Notes: a model not told the origin generated them from the letters alone. DNA of 64,000 nucleotides from a virus (IMGVR_UViG_3300001533_003062:26327-90326); one strand, 5' to 3'; numbered from the stretch's first letter, positions 37,955-46,286 are shown. A program made the numbers and translations.

Positions 37955-38257
37955 CTATTCGTATTCATAAATGACCCGTACTACAGGGCTCTCCGACCCC
38001 ACCCCACTAACTCCTATATCTTGCTCCCTTACCTTCTTTATGGAAGAGTTTTCAAGGTTATACGTAATAAAGCCATAATCTATCCCAGTCAAACCCCAAT
38101 CTATCCCTTCCTTCTGAGCCGGACCGTGGACTGGATCCACTAATACCTTCCACTCACCCTCCAGGCCTGTAATCGGGGGGTACTTCAGCCTAAATAAACC
38201 ATCTCCTGGATTACTTATAGTACCTGTTAATAGGTGATTTTCGAATTCTATAGGCAT
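37955..38257 (-). CDS. Small structural paralogue B
   Basis: 100 residues from the ATG at 38257; a TTG three bases upstream is the only other start. It is a paralogue of the adjacent upstream gene, with the same segments: LLTGTISNPGDGLFRLKYPP, a VDPVHGPAQKEG loop, YGFITYNLE and VRVIYEYE. All-beta, with no Cys. It follows its twin and precedes the beta-helix gene, which suggests a small tail or fibre-attachment role. Not recognised beyond that. Confidence 0.75.
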   Translation of the reverse strand: MPIEFENHLLTGTISNPGDGLFRLKYPPITGLEGEWKVLVDPVHGPAQKEGIDWGLTGIDYGFITYNLENSSIKKVREQDIGVSGVGSESPVVRVIYEYE

Positions 38258-38260
38258 CAA

Positions 38261-38563
38261 TTACTCTCTGTTATATGTAACGCGTATCTCGGGACCAGTA
38301 AAACCTACACCATACTTATCTATATCGTGTAACCTGACACCTTTAATGGCAGAACCCTCTAGGTTATAAGTGAGAATATTGTATTCCGCACCTGTTAAAC
38401 CAAAATCCTGTCCCAATCTTTGGCTTCTGCCATGGATAGGGGTAACCTCTATATCAAAAGTTCCCGCAGGCCCTGTCGTAGGATAACCCCGAAGGGGTAT
38501 AAGACCATCCCCTGGGTTAGATATTGTACCTGTTAGGGTATAGTATTCTACAGCTATTGGCAT
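38261..38563 (-). CDS. Small structural paralogue A
   Basis: 100 residues. Shared segments with its neighbour are YTLTGTISNPGDGLIPLRGY, VTPIHGRSQRLGQDFGLTG, YNILTYNLEGSAIKGVR and IRVTYNRE. The end strand is similar to the SYxY end of modules found in the sheath and other structural proteins. The ATG directly follows the TAG of the broken exonuclease gene (TAGATG), so the two were probably translated together. Confidence 0.75.
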   Translation of the reverse strand: MPIAVEYYTLTGTISNPGDGLIPLRGYPTTGPAGTFDIEVTPIHGRSQRLGQDFGLTGAEYNILTYNLEGSAIKGVRLHDIDKYGVGFTGPEIRVTYNRE

Positions 38564-38871
38564 CTATTTATCCTTCTTTTTGTTCTTTTTATTATAGGAT
38601 TTATACCACTCTAACTCTTTTATGTGCTTCGCCTGTTCTTTTAGATAAGTATCTGTACCTGAAAAACCTATATTCTCCTCCACAAAATTATGGCACCTAT
38701 CTCTGTTACCTGATTTTTGTGGTGATCAAGTCATGTAGTTTCTGTATCAAAAAATATAGATGTCTTACCCTTTAAACGATCAAACATCTCTTTAGGGCTG
38801 CCTAAATATTTAGACGCCGCCTCCACCTGATTACCCAGATAACTTAAGACTACTTTAAATCTATCGCCCAA
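38564..38871 (-). pseudogene. Remnant of a DnaQ-like 3'-5' exonuclease
   Basis: From a TTG at 38871 (GAGAGG upstream) the frame reads LSYLGNQVEAASKYLGSP, KTSIFFDTETT, then TGA at 38733-38731, then LDHHKNQVTEIGAIIL. DxETTGL is the ExoI motif of DnaQ-type exonucleases, and the stop replaces the Gly. The frame closes soon after; a different frame then gives a plausible Lys-rich C-terminus (GFSGTDTYLKEQAKHIKELE...) ending with TAG at 38564. Motifs ExoII and ExoIII are missing. So there is at least a nonsense change and an internal deletion or frameshift. The plus-strand selfish gene starts 140 bases upstream. Confidence 0.75.
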
Positions 38872-38916
38872 AATAAACCTCTCGATTTAAGATACAACTA
38901 GTATCAAGTATGTTTT

Positions 38917-38932
38917 TATTAATAGAAAATTA
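38917..38932 (-). promoter_or_regulatory. Recurrent 16-bp promoter-like motif
   Basis: Minus strand TAATTTTCTATTAATA, 46 bases before the TTG of the broken exonuclease gene and identical to the copy at 58656. Confidence 0.5.
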
Positions 38933-38956
38933 GTATTAAAAAAGTAGATAGAATAA

Positions 38957-38965
38957 AGTATATTA
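38957..38965 (+). promoter_or_regulatory. Plus-strand AGTATATTA motif
   Basis: AGTATATTA lies 48 bases before the selfish gene's ATG. Similar sequence precedes the plus-strand genes at 61215 and 62115. The rest of the gap 38966-39012 shows nothing. Confidence 0.35.
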
Positions 38966-39012
38966 CTATAGGTGCTTAAAGACCCTTAATAACCATATGA
39001 AACGAGTTGTAC

Positions 39013-41490
39013 ATGCCGAACCGATGGACAAGCCTAGAGGACTCCTTGCTTAAGGAGATATACCCTAATAATAGAAAGTCCTTCATTGAGGAGACACTCA
39101 AAAAAGACTGGACCTGTATCAAAAGGAGAGCACAAAGACTCGGACTAGCGAGAGACCCTGATTTAGTGAATAAGGATAGAGCAGTAAGAAAACAGAGAAA
39201 AGATGCCTGGACCCCTGACCAGGAAAAGTATTTAATTGAGATATTCGAATCTAATACCAAAGAATATATTCTCTCTAAAATAGATAGGCCGTGGAAGGGT
39301 ATCCATGCCCGGGCTAAAAAACTTGGATTGACCCGAGACCTTAAAATAGTTAAAAAAGAGATGATTGAAGGCGGTAAAAAATCATTAGAGACTATGGATG
39401 GTATCTGGTCTGACCAAGAAAACTCAGTACTAAACACCTGTTACAACTGTATGCCCCGGGAAGAGCTCTTGAATAAGTTAAAGGGAAGAACCTGGTCAGC
39501 CATAAGGGCTCAGGCCTTTAAATTAAAGTTGAGACGAGACCCAGACCTCGTAAAAGAAGAGAACGCCATCTACACCAAAAAAGCTATTAATGAAAAGTAC
39601 GGAGTCGATTCTTACTATCAAACAGAGGAGTTTAAGGAGAGGTCCAAAAAAACTAATCAAGAAAAGAGAGGAGCCGACTACCCAACCCAGGACCCCGTAG
39701 TAAAAGATAAGGTAAAGAACGCGGTCTACGAAAAATACGGGGTCGATAATGTATTCCAATCAGAACTTATCAAAGAAAAAATAAAAGACACCAATATGAA
39801 CAAATACGGGGTAGAAAGCCCCCTGCAAAATAAAGAAATACTTAAAAAAGCACGAGATACTAATAAAGAAAAATACGGTGTAGAGAATCCTTTTCAGATG
39901 GTAGACAGAGTTAAAAAAGGTATGCTTGAAAAATACGGTGAAGAAATCCCTCTTCGTGTACCTGAAATTATGGAAAAGAAAATAAGAACAAATATAAGTA
40001 AATATGGATTTGGGACATCTTCTAAGAACCCAGAGGTAAAAGTCAAAATATCTGAGGCTCGCAAAAAACCAGAAGCCAAAAGAAAGGATTACGAGACCCG
40101 TAAAAAGAACAATACTTTTACCGTCTCTAAAGAAGAAATAACTTTCGGTTTATACTTAAAGAATATAGACCCTGATATAAAACACCATCATATCCATCCG
40201 GAACTTGGGCATACAATAGACTTCTTTTCTCCTAAGTATAACATTTGGATCCAATATGATGGGACATACTGGCATAGGGAGGGTAGTAGAACTTATGGCA
40301 TAGATAAGACCCAAAATGATTTAATAAAAAACCTAGTCAGATTTGATTCTGTAGAAGTGTCTGAGCATATCAAAGATAATACAGTAATAAATTTTATTAA
40401 GCACACAATAGAAGATAAGATAAAACAAAATGTAGACCTTATTATGTGCCACCAATACGCCAAGAAATTGGAGCACTATACCGAGGATGTAAAAGGCCTC
40501 GATTTCAATCCTAATAATATAAAAGCCTCAGACATCTCCTATCAGTTAAGCCCCTTGGATAGTAATATAAGATTCTTCATAAAAAAATATGAGTGGCTAG
40601 GAACGATAGGTAATAGCCCTAAATGGTGCTTTACAGCTAAATTTAGAGATATTCTTGTAGGAGTACTTCTTATTAACGAGCCTAACGCTTATTCAAAGAT
40701 GTTAGGCAAGGACACACCCAAGTATGAAGCTCTTATTCAAAGGGGAGCCACTATATCCTGGGCGCCTATAAATACTGGTAGTAAGCTTATTATGTTCGCT
40801 TGTAAATGGATGGTCAATAATACCGACAAAAGATTGTTCGTGGGTTATGCCGACCCGGCTGCCGGTGAGAGAGGCACAATCTATAGGGCATGTAATTTCT
40901 ATTACATAGGGAACAATTTCGGAAACACTCGGGTATACCACCACTCGAGCATGCCCAAGTTATTCACTTACCAAGACCTAAATAGGACAGCTTCTTTTAA
41001 AAGATGGTGCAAAGATAATCATATAGAACCTGAAAAAGAGTGGTTCAAAGAGAACGGATTCAAAGATATTTATAAGATACCTCAGGAGATCAGAACTAAG
41101 TGGACGCTATGGAAAAAAAATCTGATAAATAATTCGGATACTATAGAGTTAGCGCCTAAGATGAAGTTTGCACTTATTCTAGGTAAAAATAAAAGAGAGC
41201 TTAAGTTTTTAATGTCCTTAAAAAACTTTGAGGTAAAAAAATTTCCTAATAATCGTAGTACCAGCGGTTCCGTTTGTACACCTAAAAGTATATCCGTTAA
41301 AAACAAGGCAAAAATCAACCATGGAAAGACATCAGATAGAAAAAATCCCGAAAAAATTAAATTTATAACAGAAAACCACGGAAAAATGAGCCGAGAGGAC
41401 CTCTCGAAATATCTTAAAGAAACCCCGAGATGGGTTAAGAGACAGATAGCAAACCTTATAAAGGTCGGGGCTATCACCCCTAAAAAGTAA
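39013..41490 (+). CDS. Selfish nuclease: Myb repeats, KYG repeats, EDxHD-type nuclease and Mom/GNAT-like domain
   Basis: 825 residues from the ATG at 39013 (a TTG six bases earlier is possible). It is the only long plus-strand gene. In order: three Myb/SANT-like repeats (about 3-175, ending RAQRLGLARD, RAKKLGLTRD and AFKLKLRRD); six or seven copies of a KYGVDNxxQ repeat (195-335) as in homing-endonuclease DNA-binding regions; a Vsr/EDxHD-like core (375-425) with HTIDFFSPKYN and IQYDGTYWHR; a Mom/GNAT-like domain (480-660) with KRLFVGYADPAAGERGTIY; and a C-terminal helix-turn-helix near 794. It ends one base from a convergent gene. Target site unknown. Confidence 0.8.
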   Translation: MPNRWTSLEDSLLKEIYPNNRKSFIEETLKKDWTCIKRRAQRLGLARDPDLVNKDRAVRKQRKDAWTPDQEKYLIEIFESNTKEYILSKIDRPWKGIHARAKKLGLTRDLKIVKKEMIEGGKKSLETMDGIWSDQENSVLNTCYNCMPREELLNKLKGRTWSAIRAQAFKLKLRRDPDLVKEENAIYTKKAINEKYGVDSYYQTEEFKERSKKTNQEKRGADYPTQDPVVKDKVKNAVYEKYGVDNVFQSELIKEKIKDTNMNKYGVESPLQNKEILKKARDTNKEKYGVENPFQMVDRVKKGMLEKYGEEIPLRVPEIMEKKIRTNISKYGFGTSSKNPEVKVKISEARKKPEAKRKDYETRKKNNTFTVSKEEITFGLYLKNIDPDIKHHHIHPELGHTIDFFSPKYNIWIQYDGTYWHREGSRTYGIDKTQNDLIKNLVRFDSVEVSEHIKDNTVINFIKHTIEDKIKQNVDLIMCHQYAKKLEHYTEDVKGLDFNPNNIKASDISYQLSPLDSNIRFFIKKYEWLGTIGNSPKWCFTAKFRDILVGVLLINEPNAYSKMLGKDTPKYEALIQRGATISWAPINTGSKLIMFACKWMVNNTDKRLFVGYADPAAGERGTIYRACNFYYIGNNFGNTRVYHHSSMPKLFTYQDLNRTASFKRWCKDNHIEPEKEWFKENGFKDIYKIPQEIRTKWTLWKKNLINNSDTIELAPKMKFALILGKNKRELKFLMSLKNFEVKKFPNNRSTSGSVCTPKSISVKNKAKINHGKTSDRKNPEKIKFITENHGKMSREDLSKYLKETPRWVKRQIANLIKVGAITPKK

Positions 41491-41491
41491 A

Positions 41492-42382
41492 TTACATAGA
41501 GCCCGCTCCGCTCACATAGTTTCTTCTGGACTGTATCCCTGACCTTGAGAAAGGCCCTAAAGCAGATTGCAGACCTATTCCGTACCTCGGCTGCTGAAGC
41601 CCCTTTATTATCTTTATGGATCTCTTAGCAAGTTCAAGTCCCTTCTCAAACTCTCCCCAGAAGTTATTCTTCATTGCCTCATATTTAGAGGATTTCTCTA
41701 TGCTAAGACTTACCCCCGATACGCTGTAGTCAAACTCGTCAGCGATCCAGTTCATAGCAAGCGCAGCACATGCATACCCTGCTGCACGCATCAGGATGAG
41801 CGTAGACCATCTAGTGGGCATACTCTTGATAGTTACACCGGTTACTGGAGGCGCCATATTAAACGAGTCTATACCCATCAGTATATACTCATAGAGTTCT
41901 TCATCTTCCCAGATGTAGCCAAATACCTGTGTCTGGTTCTGGATAAAATTTTCTGTTGATGGAGGTCTAAACCGGTAATTCCTGTCCGGATTATTGTCTC
42001 TTAGCATGATCCTGAGTCTTCTTATTAGCCCATCCTCAAAGTCGTTACCTGTTATAGAAACGACCATATCTTCTCCAACTATATTAAACTCTTGGACTAC
42101 CTCTATGAGAGGGGATGTGGGAGATTCTCTGAAGTTCCACCGTACCAACCAATCTCCGATGTTTGCGTCAAGTGGTATAGTAGAGTTCACGTGGTACTGG
42201 CCGACGCCAGTAGTCGAAGGTATTCTATCCTGATCTCCTATAAGTACCTGTATACCTGTTGTATTATCAAATAGAGAATAAACTATGTAGTAGGGATCTG
42301 TAGGCGTACCCGCCGAATCCCTTATTACGATCTTAAGATCGTTCTCTGTTAGAATCTGCCCTTTTTTATAAGCTACGCCCAT
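41492..42382 (-). CDS. Structural protein, neck/head-tail type
   Basis: 296 residues. An Ig-like N-terminal domain (about 1-105) has GQYHVNSTIPLDANIGDWLV followed by RWNF, a pattern shared with the 137-residue protein at 43343. After VVSITGNDFEDGLIRRLRIM comes a helical domain with a hydrophobic helix (ILMRAAGYACAALAMNWIAD) and a basic C-terminus with Arg, Gly, Ser and Gln. This looks like an adaptor or neck protein; not proven. The gene's 3' end is only one base from the end of the plus-strand selfish gene. Confidence 0.6.
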   Translation of the reverse strand: MGVAYKKGQILTENDLKIVIRDSAGTPTDPYYIVYSLFDNTTGIQVLIGDQDRIPSTTGVGQYHVNSTIPLDANIGDWLVRWNFRESPTSPLIEVVQEFNIVGEDMVVSITGNDFEDGLIRRLRIMLRDNNPDRNYRFRPPSTENFIQNQTQVFGYIWEDEELYEYILMGIDSFNMAPPVTGVTIKSMPTRWSTLILMRAAGYACAALAMNWIADEFDYSVSGVSLSIEKSSKYEAMKNNFWGEFEKGLELAKRSIKIIKGLQQPRYGIGLQSALGPFSRSGIQSRRNYVSGAGSM

Positions 42383-42434
42383 AATGCTTCCTTAATAGGA
42401 TTAATCAATACCCGTATTCTTTTTATGGCGTACT

Positions 42435-42450
42435 TATTAGAAGATAATTA
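42435..42450 (-). promoter_or_regulatory. Recurrent 16-bp promoter-like motif
   Basis: Minus strand TAATTATCTTCTAATA, 53 bases before the 296-residue protein's ATG. Confidence 0.5.
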
Positions 42451-42461
42451 TAGATAAGATA

Positions 42462-43313
42462 CTAAATAAGGGGTTTTAGTATCTTATCTATTTCTTGCCT
42501 TTTAGTCTGTATCTTAATCTTAGACTCCGAAATCTCTTCTTCAGTTTCTCTTCTATCAGAGCTATCCATAGATGACCGGTTTATCTCCATATAATTCTTT
42601 AGGGAAGAAAGAGACTCAACCAGCCCGACAAGCTCGTCTTGTGCCCCTTTAAGATTTTTTAGTAAGTCAGCATCAACCGACGCCGCCTTCTCCCAAGGTG
42701 CTTTAGACTTAAGTATAGATCCCTCATCAAAGTCTTTCTCCCATCTATCTAGCATGCCTTGGAGGGCCTGAAGAGGGACTCCGTGAGTATTCTTACCACT
42801 GAGCTCTTTTACATCAAATTTCCAGGGTGTATCTGCTTCTTCTACAGCTATATTATAACCATACTTTTTAGCCTCAGACACATAGGGCCTAGCCTCCCAT
42901 TTCTGGACATTAGTATTATCTACTATAATGGGGCTTATTCCTGAGGCCATAGAGTCAAAAGCTCGACTCTGATTCCACTCATGTGCGGCCACAATCATAG
43001 GTTTTCCATCTTTTCCTTTTTCACCGCCACGGAATACCATCTTACCGTTTTCATCCTTACTATATAGACCGGGATAATCGTCCGTAGAAAAAACCTCTCC
43101 ACCTAATTCGCTGTGTAGCTTTTTAGCCTTGGTACTCTTACCACTACCTGGTAGACCCCTCATGATAATCAAAGTTTTATCAGAACCTTCTTTAGCCGCG
43201 ATAACTTCCAAAGTATTGGAAATCTTATCTAATTCAGATGCCTCTCTAATTAGTCCCTTAGATTCTAAAGACTCCGCTACCTCATCTAACATGGAAGAAA
43301 TCTTACTGTACAT
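42462..43313 (-). CDS. P-loop polynucleotide-kinase-like protein (N4BP2L type) with N-terminal tag
   Basis: 283 residues. Residues 1-40 are the shared helical segment (SMLDEVAESLESKGLIREA). The kinase domain then has Walker A GLPGSGKST (53-61), STDD (76-79), HEWNQSRAF, IVDNTNVQKWEARPY (130-144) and a late KNTHGVPLQALQGMLDRWE; these fit the zeta-toxin/N4BP2-like ATPase fold. The C-terminal 60 residues are helical. A role in nucleic-acid end repair or nucleotide modification is plausible; kinase substrate unknown. AAAGGGG precedes the ATG. Confidence 0.8.
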   Translation of the reverse strand: MYSKISSMLDEVAESLESKGLIREASELDKISNTLEVIAAKEGSDKTLIIMRGLPGSGKSTKAKKLHSELGGEVFSTDDYPGLYSKDENGKMVFRGGEKGKDGKPMIVAAHEWNQSRAFDSMASGISPIIVDNTNVQKWEARPYVSEAKKYGYNIAVEEADTPWKFDVKELSGKNTHGVPLQALQGMLDRWEKDFDEGSILKSKAPWEKAASVDADLLKNLKGAQDELVGLVESLSSLKNYMEINRSSMDSSDRRETEEEISESKIKIQTKRQEIDKILKPLI

Positions 43314-43342
43314 TTACGTATACCCCTTTAAACATTATTATT

Positions 43343-43756
43343 TTAATCGATTATATTCAAGTCCGCAGGTAGATCTAAGAACCCTCCTAGCATCTTCTTC
43401 GAGTAGTCATACAGACCGCCGGTTGCTATATAAAAAGAAATATCTGCATACTCCACATTAGTACCCGCAGATTTCTTATACTTCCAACGTATCTTATATA
43501 GACCAACATCCCAATCAGGTCCTATAATAAAATTAGGTCTAAATATACCTGTTTCTACTTCTACAGGCAAACGAAATAAGGATCCCTTAGGGTAATAGGA
43601 TAGGTTGTCTTCTTGGACCTGACCTATCTCATACCTGACCCAATAAGGAGAATACTTTTGAGGCAGTGAACCGTAAGGATATGCGACAGAATCGCTATAA
43701 AAAGTATAATGAAGATCCCCTTCTTTTAGCCTATAATCTTGCTTAAGGATCTCCAT
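43343..43756 (-). CDS. Small Ig-like structural protein
   Basis: 137 residues with beta-strand pattern FRLPVEVETGIFRPNFIIGP and a DWDVGLYKIRWKY segment, matching the GDWLVRWNF part of the 296-residue protein's N-terminal domain. This suggests a common accessory domain. Family otherwise unrecognised. It lies between two genes that both begin with the helical tag. Confidence 0.6.
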   Translation of the reverse strand: MEILKQDYRLKEGDLHYTFYSDSVAYPYGSLPQKYSPYWVRYEIGQVQEDNLSYYPKGSLFRLPVEVETGIFRPNFIIGPDWDVGLYKIRWKYKKSAGTNVEYADISFYIATGGLYDYSKKMLGGFLDLPADLNIID

Positions 43757-43785
43757 TAAATATCACCATTCTTTGTGAAAAAAAA

Positions 43786-44379
43786 TTAAGGCTTTACACT
43801 GCCTATAACTTCAGGACCTAATAATTTATCTGTGCCGTGAATTAGCTTTCTAGCCTTGTCGTCCTCATTGACTTTCTTCTTTATCTCTTTCAAGGCTTCG
43901 TCATGGTCTTTACCCTTGAAAAATAAGCGTGAAAGCTGTTCACTTAGGTAATTATTTTTAGGTAGAATCTCGTCCACCCCATAATCCTGAGCCATATAAG
44001 CTATTATGGCGAGGTCCTGTCTATCACCTCTATTTATGAACGCGTTTACTATTTTTGGCGTAAAATAGGACACGACGTTACTCTTGTCGTTCTCTTCATT
44101 CGCCTTTAATAGCTCTATAACGTATAGATCATTAGACCCTATAAGTTCCAAGAGCTCCTGTTCCGACGCCACATTTTTAAGGACACCACCATTATCCTTT
44201 ATATAATCTGAGAGGCCGTTCTCTTCTAATACATCCTCCAGAACCTTTATATTGGTGTTACTACCTGCGTATTTATCTAGCGTATTAGCTACGACGTCTA
44301 ATTGTCTAGCTTCTCTGATTAAGCCCTTATCCTCCAATGATTGAGCTACCTTATCTATTAAGGTAGAGATATTATCCAT
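43786..44379 (-). CDS. Unknown protein with N-terminal helical tag
   Basis: 197 residues from the ATG at 44379, which lies just after the preceding gene's TAA, with GAGGGAG upstream; an in-frame ATG at 44403 is less likely because it starts inside the neighbour. The first 30 residues are the shared tag (TLIDKVAQSLEDKGLIREARQLD). The rest is helical and charged with ELIGSNDLYVIELLKANEEN, a possible HEAT-like surface. No enzyme motif. Probably in the same transcript as the kinase-like protein. Confidence 0.7.
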   Translation of the reverse strand: MDNISTLIDKVAQSLEDKGLIREARQLDVVANTLDKYAGSNTNIKVLEDVLEENGLSDYIKDNGGVLKNVASEQELLELIGSNDLYVIELLKANEENDKSNVVSYFTPKIVNAFINRGDRQDLAIIAYMAQDYGVDEILPKNNYLSEQLSRLFFKGKDHDEALKEIKKKVNEDDKARKLIHGTDKLLGPEVIGSVKP

Positions 44380-44380
44380 A

Positions 44381-44860
44381 TTAACTGTCTCCCTCTTCAA
44401 CATTCAGTACTAATTCCAATGTAAAATGAATCTCATTATTTTCTTCATCTATTTCTGGGTGGTAGTCCACCTGTTCTTCCCATATATAATCATCAAAGTC
44501 TTCTTCTAAATCCGAGGTGTCTATGTCCGGATACTCTTTATTTAAAAAGGGTATCAGCTTAGGATTAATGATTTTCTTTATTGAATCCTCGTTATCATCT
44601 ACCCAATCCATTATCATGGAGTTTAGAACTCTATAACTTTGAGGAGCATCTCCACTAAATTTTAATTTAAGCTCACACACTATATCAAACATATCCGCGT
44701 CAAATACAACAGTGCTTTTATCGGAAGTACTATTAGTTACTTGGATAGAGCTTGTTATATCCGCCCTACCTATATCATTGAATCCTATAAATTCAACGTC
44801 CTTAAGAGTAAATTTTTTTGATGCTATCTTTTTAAAGATCTGAATCTCAGTAGTTCTCAT
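44381..44860 (-). CDS. Unknown acidic protein
   Basis: 159 residues. The N-terminal half is beta-rich (FTLKDVEFIGFNDIGRADI and a strand with VVFDADMFDIVCELKLKF); the C-terminal half is strongly acidic (YPDIDTSDLEEDFDDYIWEE). No Cys cluster, membrane or nucleotide motif. The ending HFTLELVLNVEEGDS is directly followed by the start of the next gene. Unknown family; the context of small structural genes suggests virion or assembly. Confidence 0.6.
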   Translation of the reverse strand: MRTTEIQIFKKIASKKFTLKDVEFIGFNDIGRADITSSIQVTNSTSDKSTVVFDADMFDIVCELKLKFSGDAPQSYRVLNSMIMDWVDDNEDSIKKIINPKLIPFLNKEYPDIDTSDLEEDFDDYIWEEQVDYHPEIDEENNEIHFTLELVLNVEEGDS

Positions 44861-44866
44861 AACTAT

Positions 44867-45166
44867 TTAAAATCCGTGCTTTTTATTATTGAAACTTCCA
44901 GTAAATCCCTGAATACCCGTGATACCTTGTTCAAAACCTACGAAGGTAACGTCGTACCCGATGTACTTTCCTGTTATTCCCGCAAAAGTTTGTAAGTCCT
45001 TGTAGGTATCTAAATCTTTGACACCTGTATAAGTATAATTTTCAGGAGGGTTTCCCATTTCTTCGAATATTCCGGTAGCTCCGTATACTTCGTTAGTATT
45101 AACAATCTTATACGCCCCGATAGCGGGGGAGATACCATTGAATGTCCAACCTTTTGACTTAGCCAC
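44867..45166 (-). CDS. Small Gly-rich protein
   Basis: 99 residues. The C-terminal part FEQGITGIQGFTGSFNNKK has Gly-x-Thr-Gly turns of the kind seen in fibrous virion proteins. A strand pair NTNEVYGATGIFEEMGN precedes. Unknown family; possibly a decoration or tail-attached protein. Confidence 0.55.
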   Translation of the reverse strand: MAKSKGWTFNGISPAIGAYKIVNTNEVYGATGIFEEMGNPPENYTYTGVKDLDTYKDLQTFAGITGKYIGYDVTFVGFEQGITGIQGFTGSFNNKKHGF

Positions 45167-45168
45167 TA

Positions 45169-45456
45169 TTAGCCTCTTTTGATCTCATTATTAACTATGC
45201 TTGCACATAAACTCTTCAGCGATTTAACATTATCTGCGTACGTAAGGGCATCTATCTTAGCCTGCCTCAAATAATAATCCGCCTTGAGCTTTTCTACAAT
45301 AGCGTTCTCTTCGAAATAGAAGAATACCCTTCTGTCATCCCTACTCGTCTTTTTTATATTACATCCCGCAGATGATAAAAAAGCAGCTAAATAAAGATCA
45401 CACGTCTTGTAGCCGTCTTCTGTTAGTATTAAATCTCCGTGTATTCTATCACCCAT
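45169..45456 (-). CDS. Small helical protein
   Basis: 95 residues. The N-terminal half contains GDLILTEDGYKTCDLYLAAF and a strand RVFFYFEE; the second half is basic helical. Two bases separate it from the next gene, so the two are co-translated. No family recognised. Confidence 0.6.
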   Translation of the reverse strand: MGDRIHGDLILTEDGYKTCDLYLAAFLSSAGCNIKKTSRDDRRVFFYFEENAIVEKLKADYYLRQAKIDALTYADNVKSLKSLCASIVNNEIKRG

Positions 45457-45534
45457 AATTTATCCTATCTATATTATACCATATATATCTTATGTGAGAG
45501 TTACCATGAGGTAACTCTCACAAATAAAGACAAT

Positions 45535-45951
45535 TTAGACATTACCGTAGTAATAACCTGTTGCACCGGCTATGCCTGTAGGTGCGTACTTATCGTTAGC
45601 AAGGCGTGTCATGTACTCATCTGTAAATCTACCTGTGTCACCTGTGACGTCACGAAGAGGAACCTCATCACTTGATGTAAAAATTCCTGAAGTAACAGTG
45701 ATAGGGGCTCCTGTAGGAAATACAGCTGAATCGTCGGTACTGTAATACTTGAGGATACCTGAAGCAAGACTCATAAGAACATCACCTGTTTTCTGAAGAA
45801 CTACTGTTTCACCCCAGATAATGTATTGATCCTGTCCTCCGTTATAGTTACCTTCCTGAGCACCGCCGAGACCGAGTCTCTTTTCGATGTCTGAGAGATA
45901 AATTTTACCCACATTAGTTCCATTATACTGGATTTTAATCTGGTCACTCAT
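45535..45951 (-). CDS. Small virion-like protein
   Basis: 138 residues from the ATG at 45951 with AGGAGG eight bases upstream; an upstream in-frame ATG at 45975 is rejected. It has repeated Gly-Asp-Thr-Gly turns (DVTGDTGRF, TGIAGATGYYYG) and the strand IIWGETVVLQKTGD. It is beta-rich, with no Cys after the start. The strong ribosome binding site and promoter-like motif suggest an abundant product, but identity is unknown. Confidence 0.65.
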   Translation of the reverse strand: MSDQIKIQYNGTNVGKIYLSDIEKRLGLGGAQEGNYNGGQDQYIIWGETVVLQKTGDVLMSLASGILKYYSTDDSAVFPTGAPITVTSGIFTSSDEVPLRDVTGDTGRFTDEYMTRLANDKYAPTGIAGATGYYYGNV

Positions 45952-46029
45952 ATCGTGCCTCCTTAAAAAACACATTCGTTATAATTTATATTAAACGGCT
46001 TAAATAAGCCTGTACAACTATTATAGTTA

Positions 46030-46045
46030 TATTAAAAGATAATTA
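46030..46045 (-). promoter_or_regulatory. Recurrent 16-bp promoter-like motif
   Basis: Minus strand TAATTATCTTTTAATA, directly after a terminator and 79 bases before the ATG at 45951. Confidence 0.5.
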
Positions 46046-46052
46046 CAAAATG

Positions 46053-46085
46053 AAAAAGGCCCTAAACTTAATTCAGGGCCTTTTT
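46053..46085 (-). terminator. Rho-independent terminator
   Basis: An 11-bp perfect stem (AAAAAGGCCCT with AGGGCCTTTTT) and 11-base loop lie downstream of the glycan protein and the small tag-only gene. The second arm ends in five T's on the minus strand. It closes that transcript. Confidence 0.9.
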
Positions 46086-46109
46086 AGTCTGTATATTATA
46101 AATATAATA

Positions 46110-46229
46110 TTAATCTTTATCACCGGACCACGGGTTTAGGCGCTCTATTTCTTCTACCTTTTTCTTTAAACCCTTAGACTCGAGGCTCCCAGCTACTTTA
46201 TCTAACATTGATGCGATCTTATCGTACAC
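46110..46229 (-). CDS. Tag-only mini-gene
   Basis: 39 codons from a GTG at 46229 with AGAGGAGG six bases upstream and TAA at 46112-46110. The product is little more than the shared helical segment (SMLDKVAGSLESKGLKKKV) plus the ending NPWSGDKD, so it has no cargo domain. It lies between the glycan protein gene and a terminator. It may be a decayed longer gene or a deliberately minimal one. Good ribosome binding site and clear family likeness support it as real. Confidence 0.65.
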   Translation of the reverse strand: MYDKIASMLDKVAGSLESKGLKKKVEEIERLNPWSGDKD

Positions 46230-46286
46230 CTAAATCCTCCTCTAACAAATATAATAGTGCTGTCTTAATAGTATATCATTAAAATA

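Noticed and set aside
38731-38733. TGA at a Gly position, suggesting UGA reassigned to Gly (code 25), and TGA as gene end only once
   Set aside because: A long open frame of about 10 kb and over 40 other genes read through without any internal TGA, and the exonuclease remnant has further defects. TGA is simply rare as a stop in this AT-rich genome.
39894-41477. Several minus-strand open frames inside the nuclease gene
   Set aside because: They lie antisense to a coherent 825-residue protein with recognisable domains and have no ribosome binding sites.
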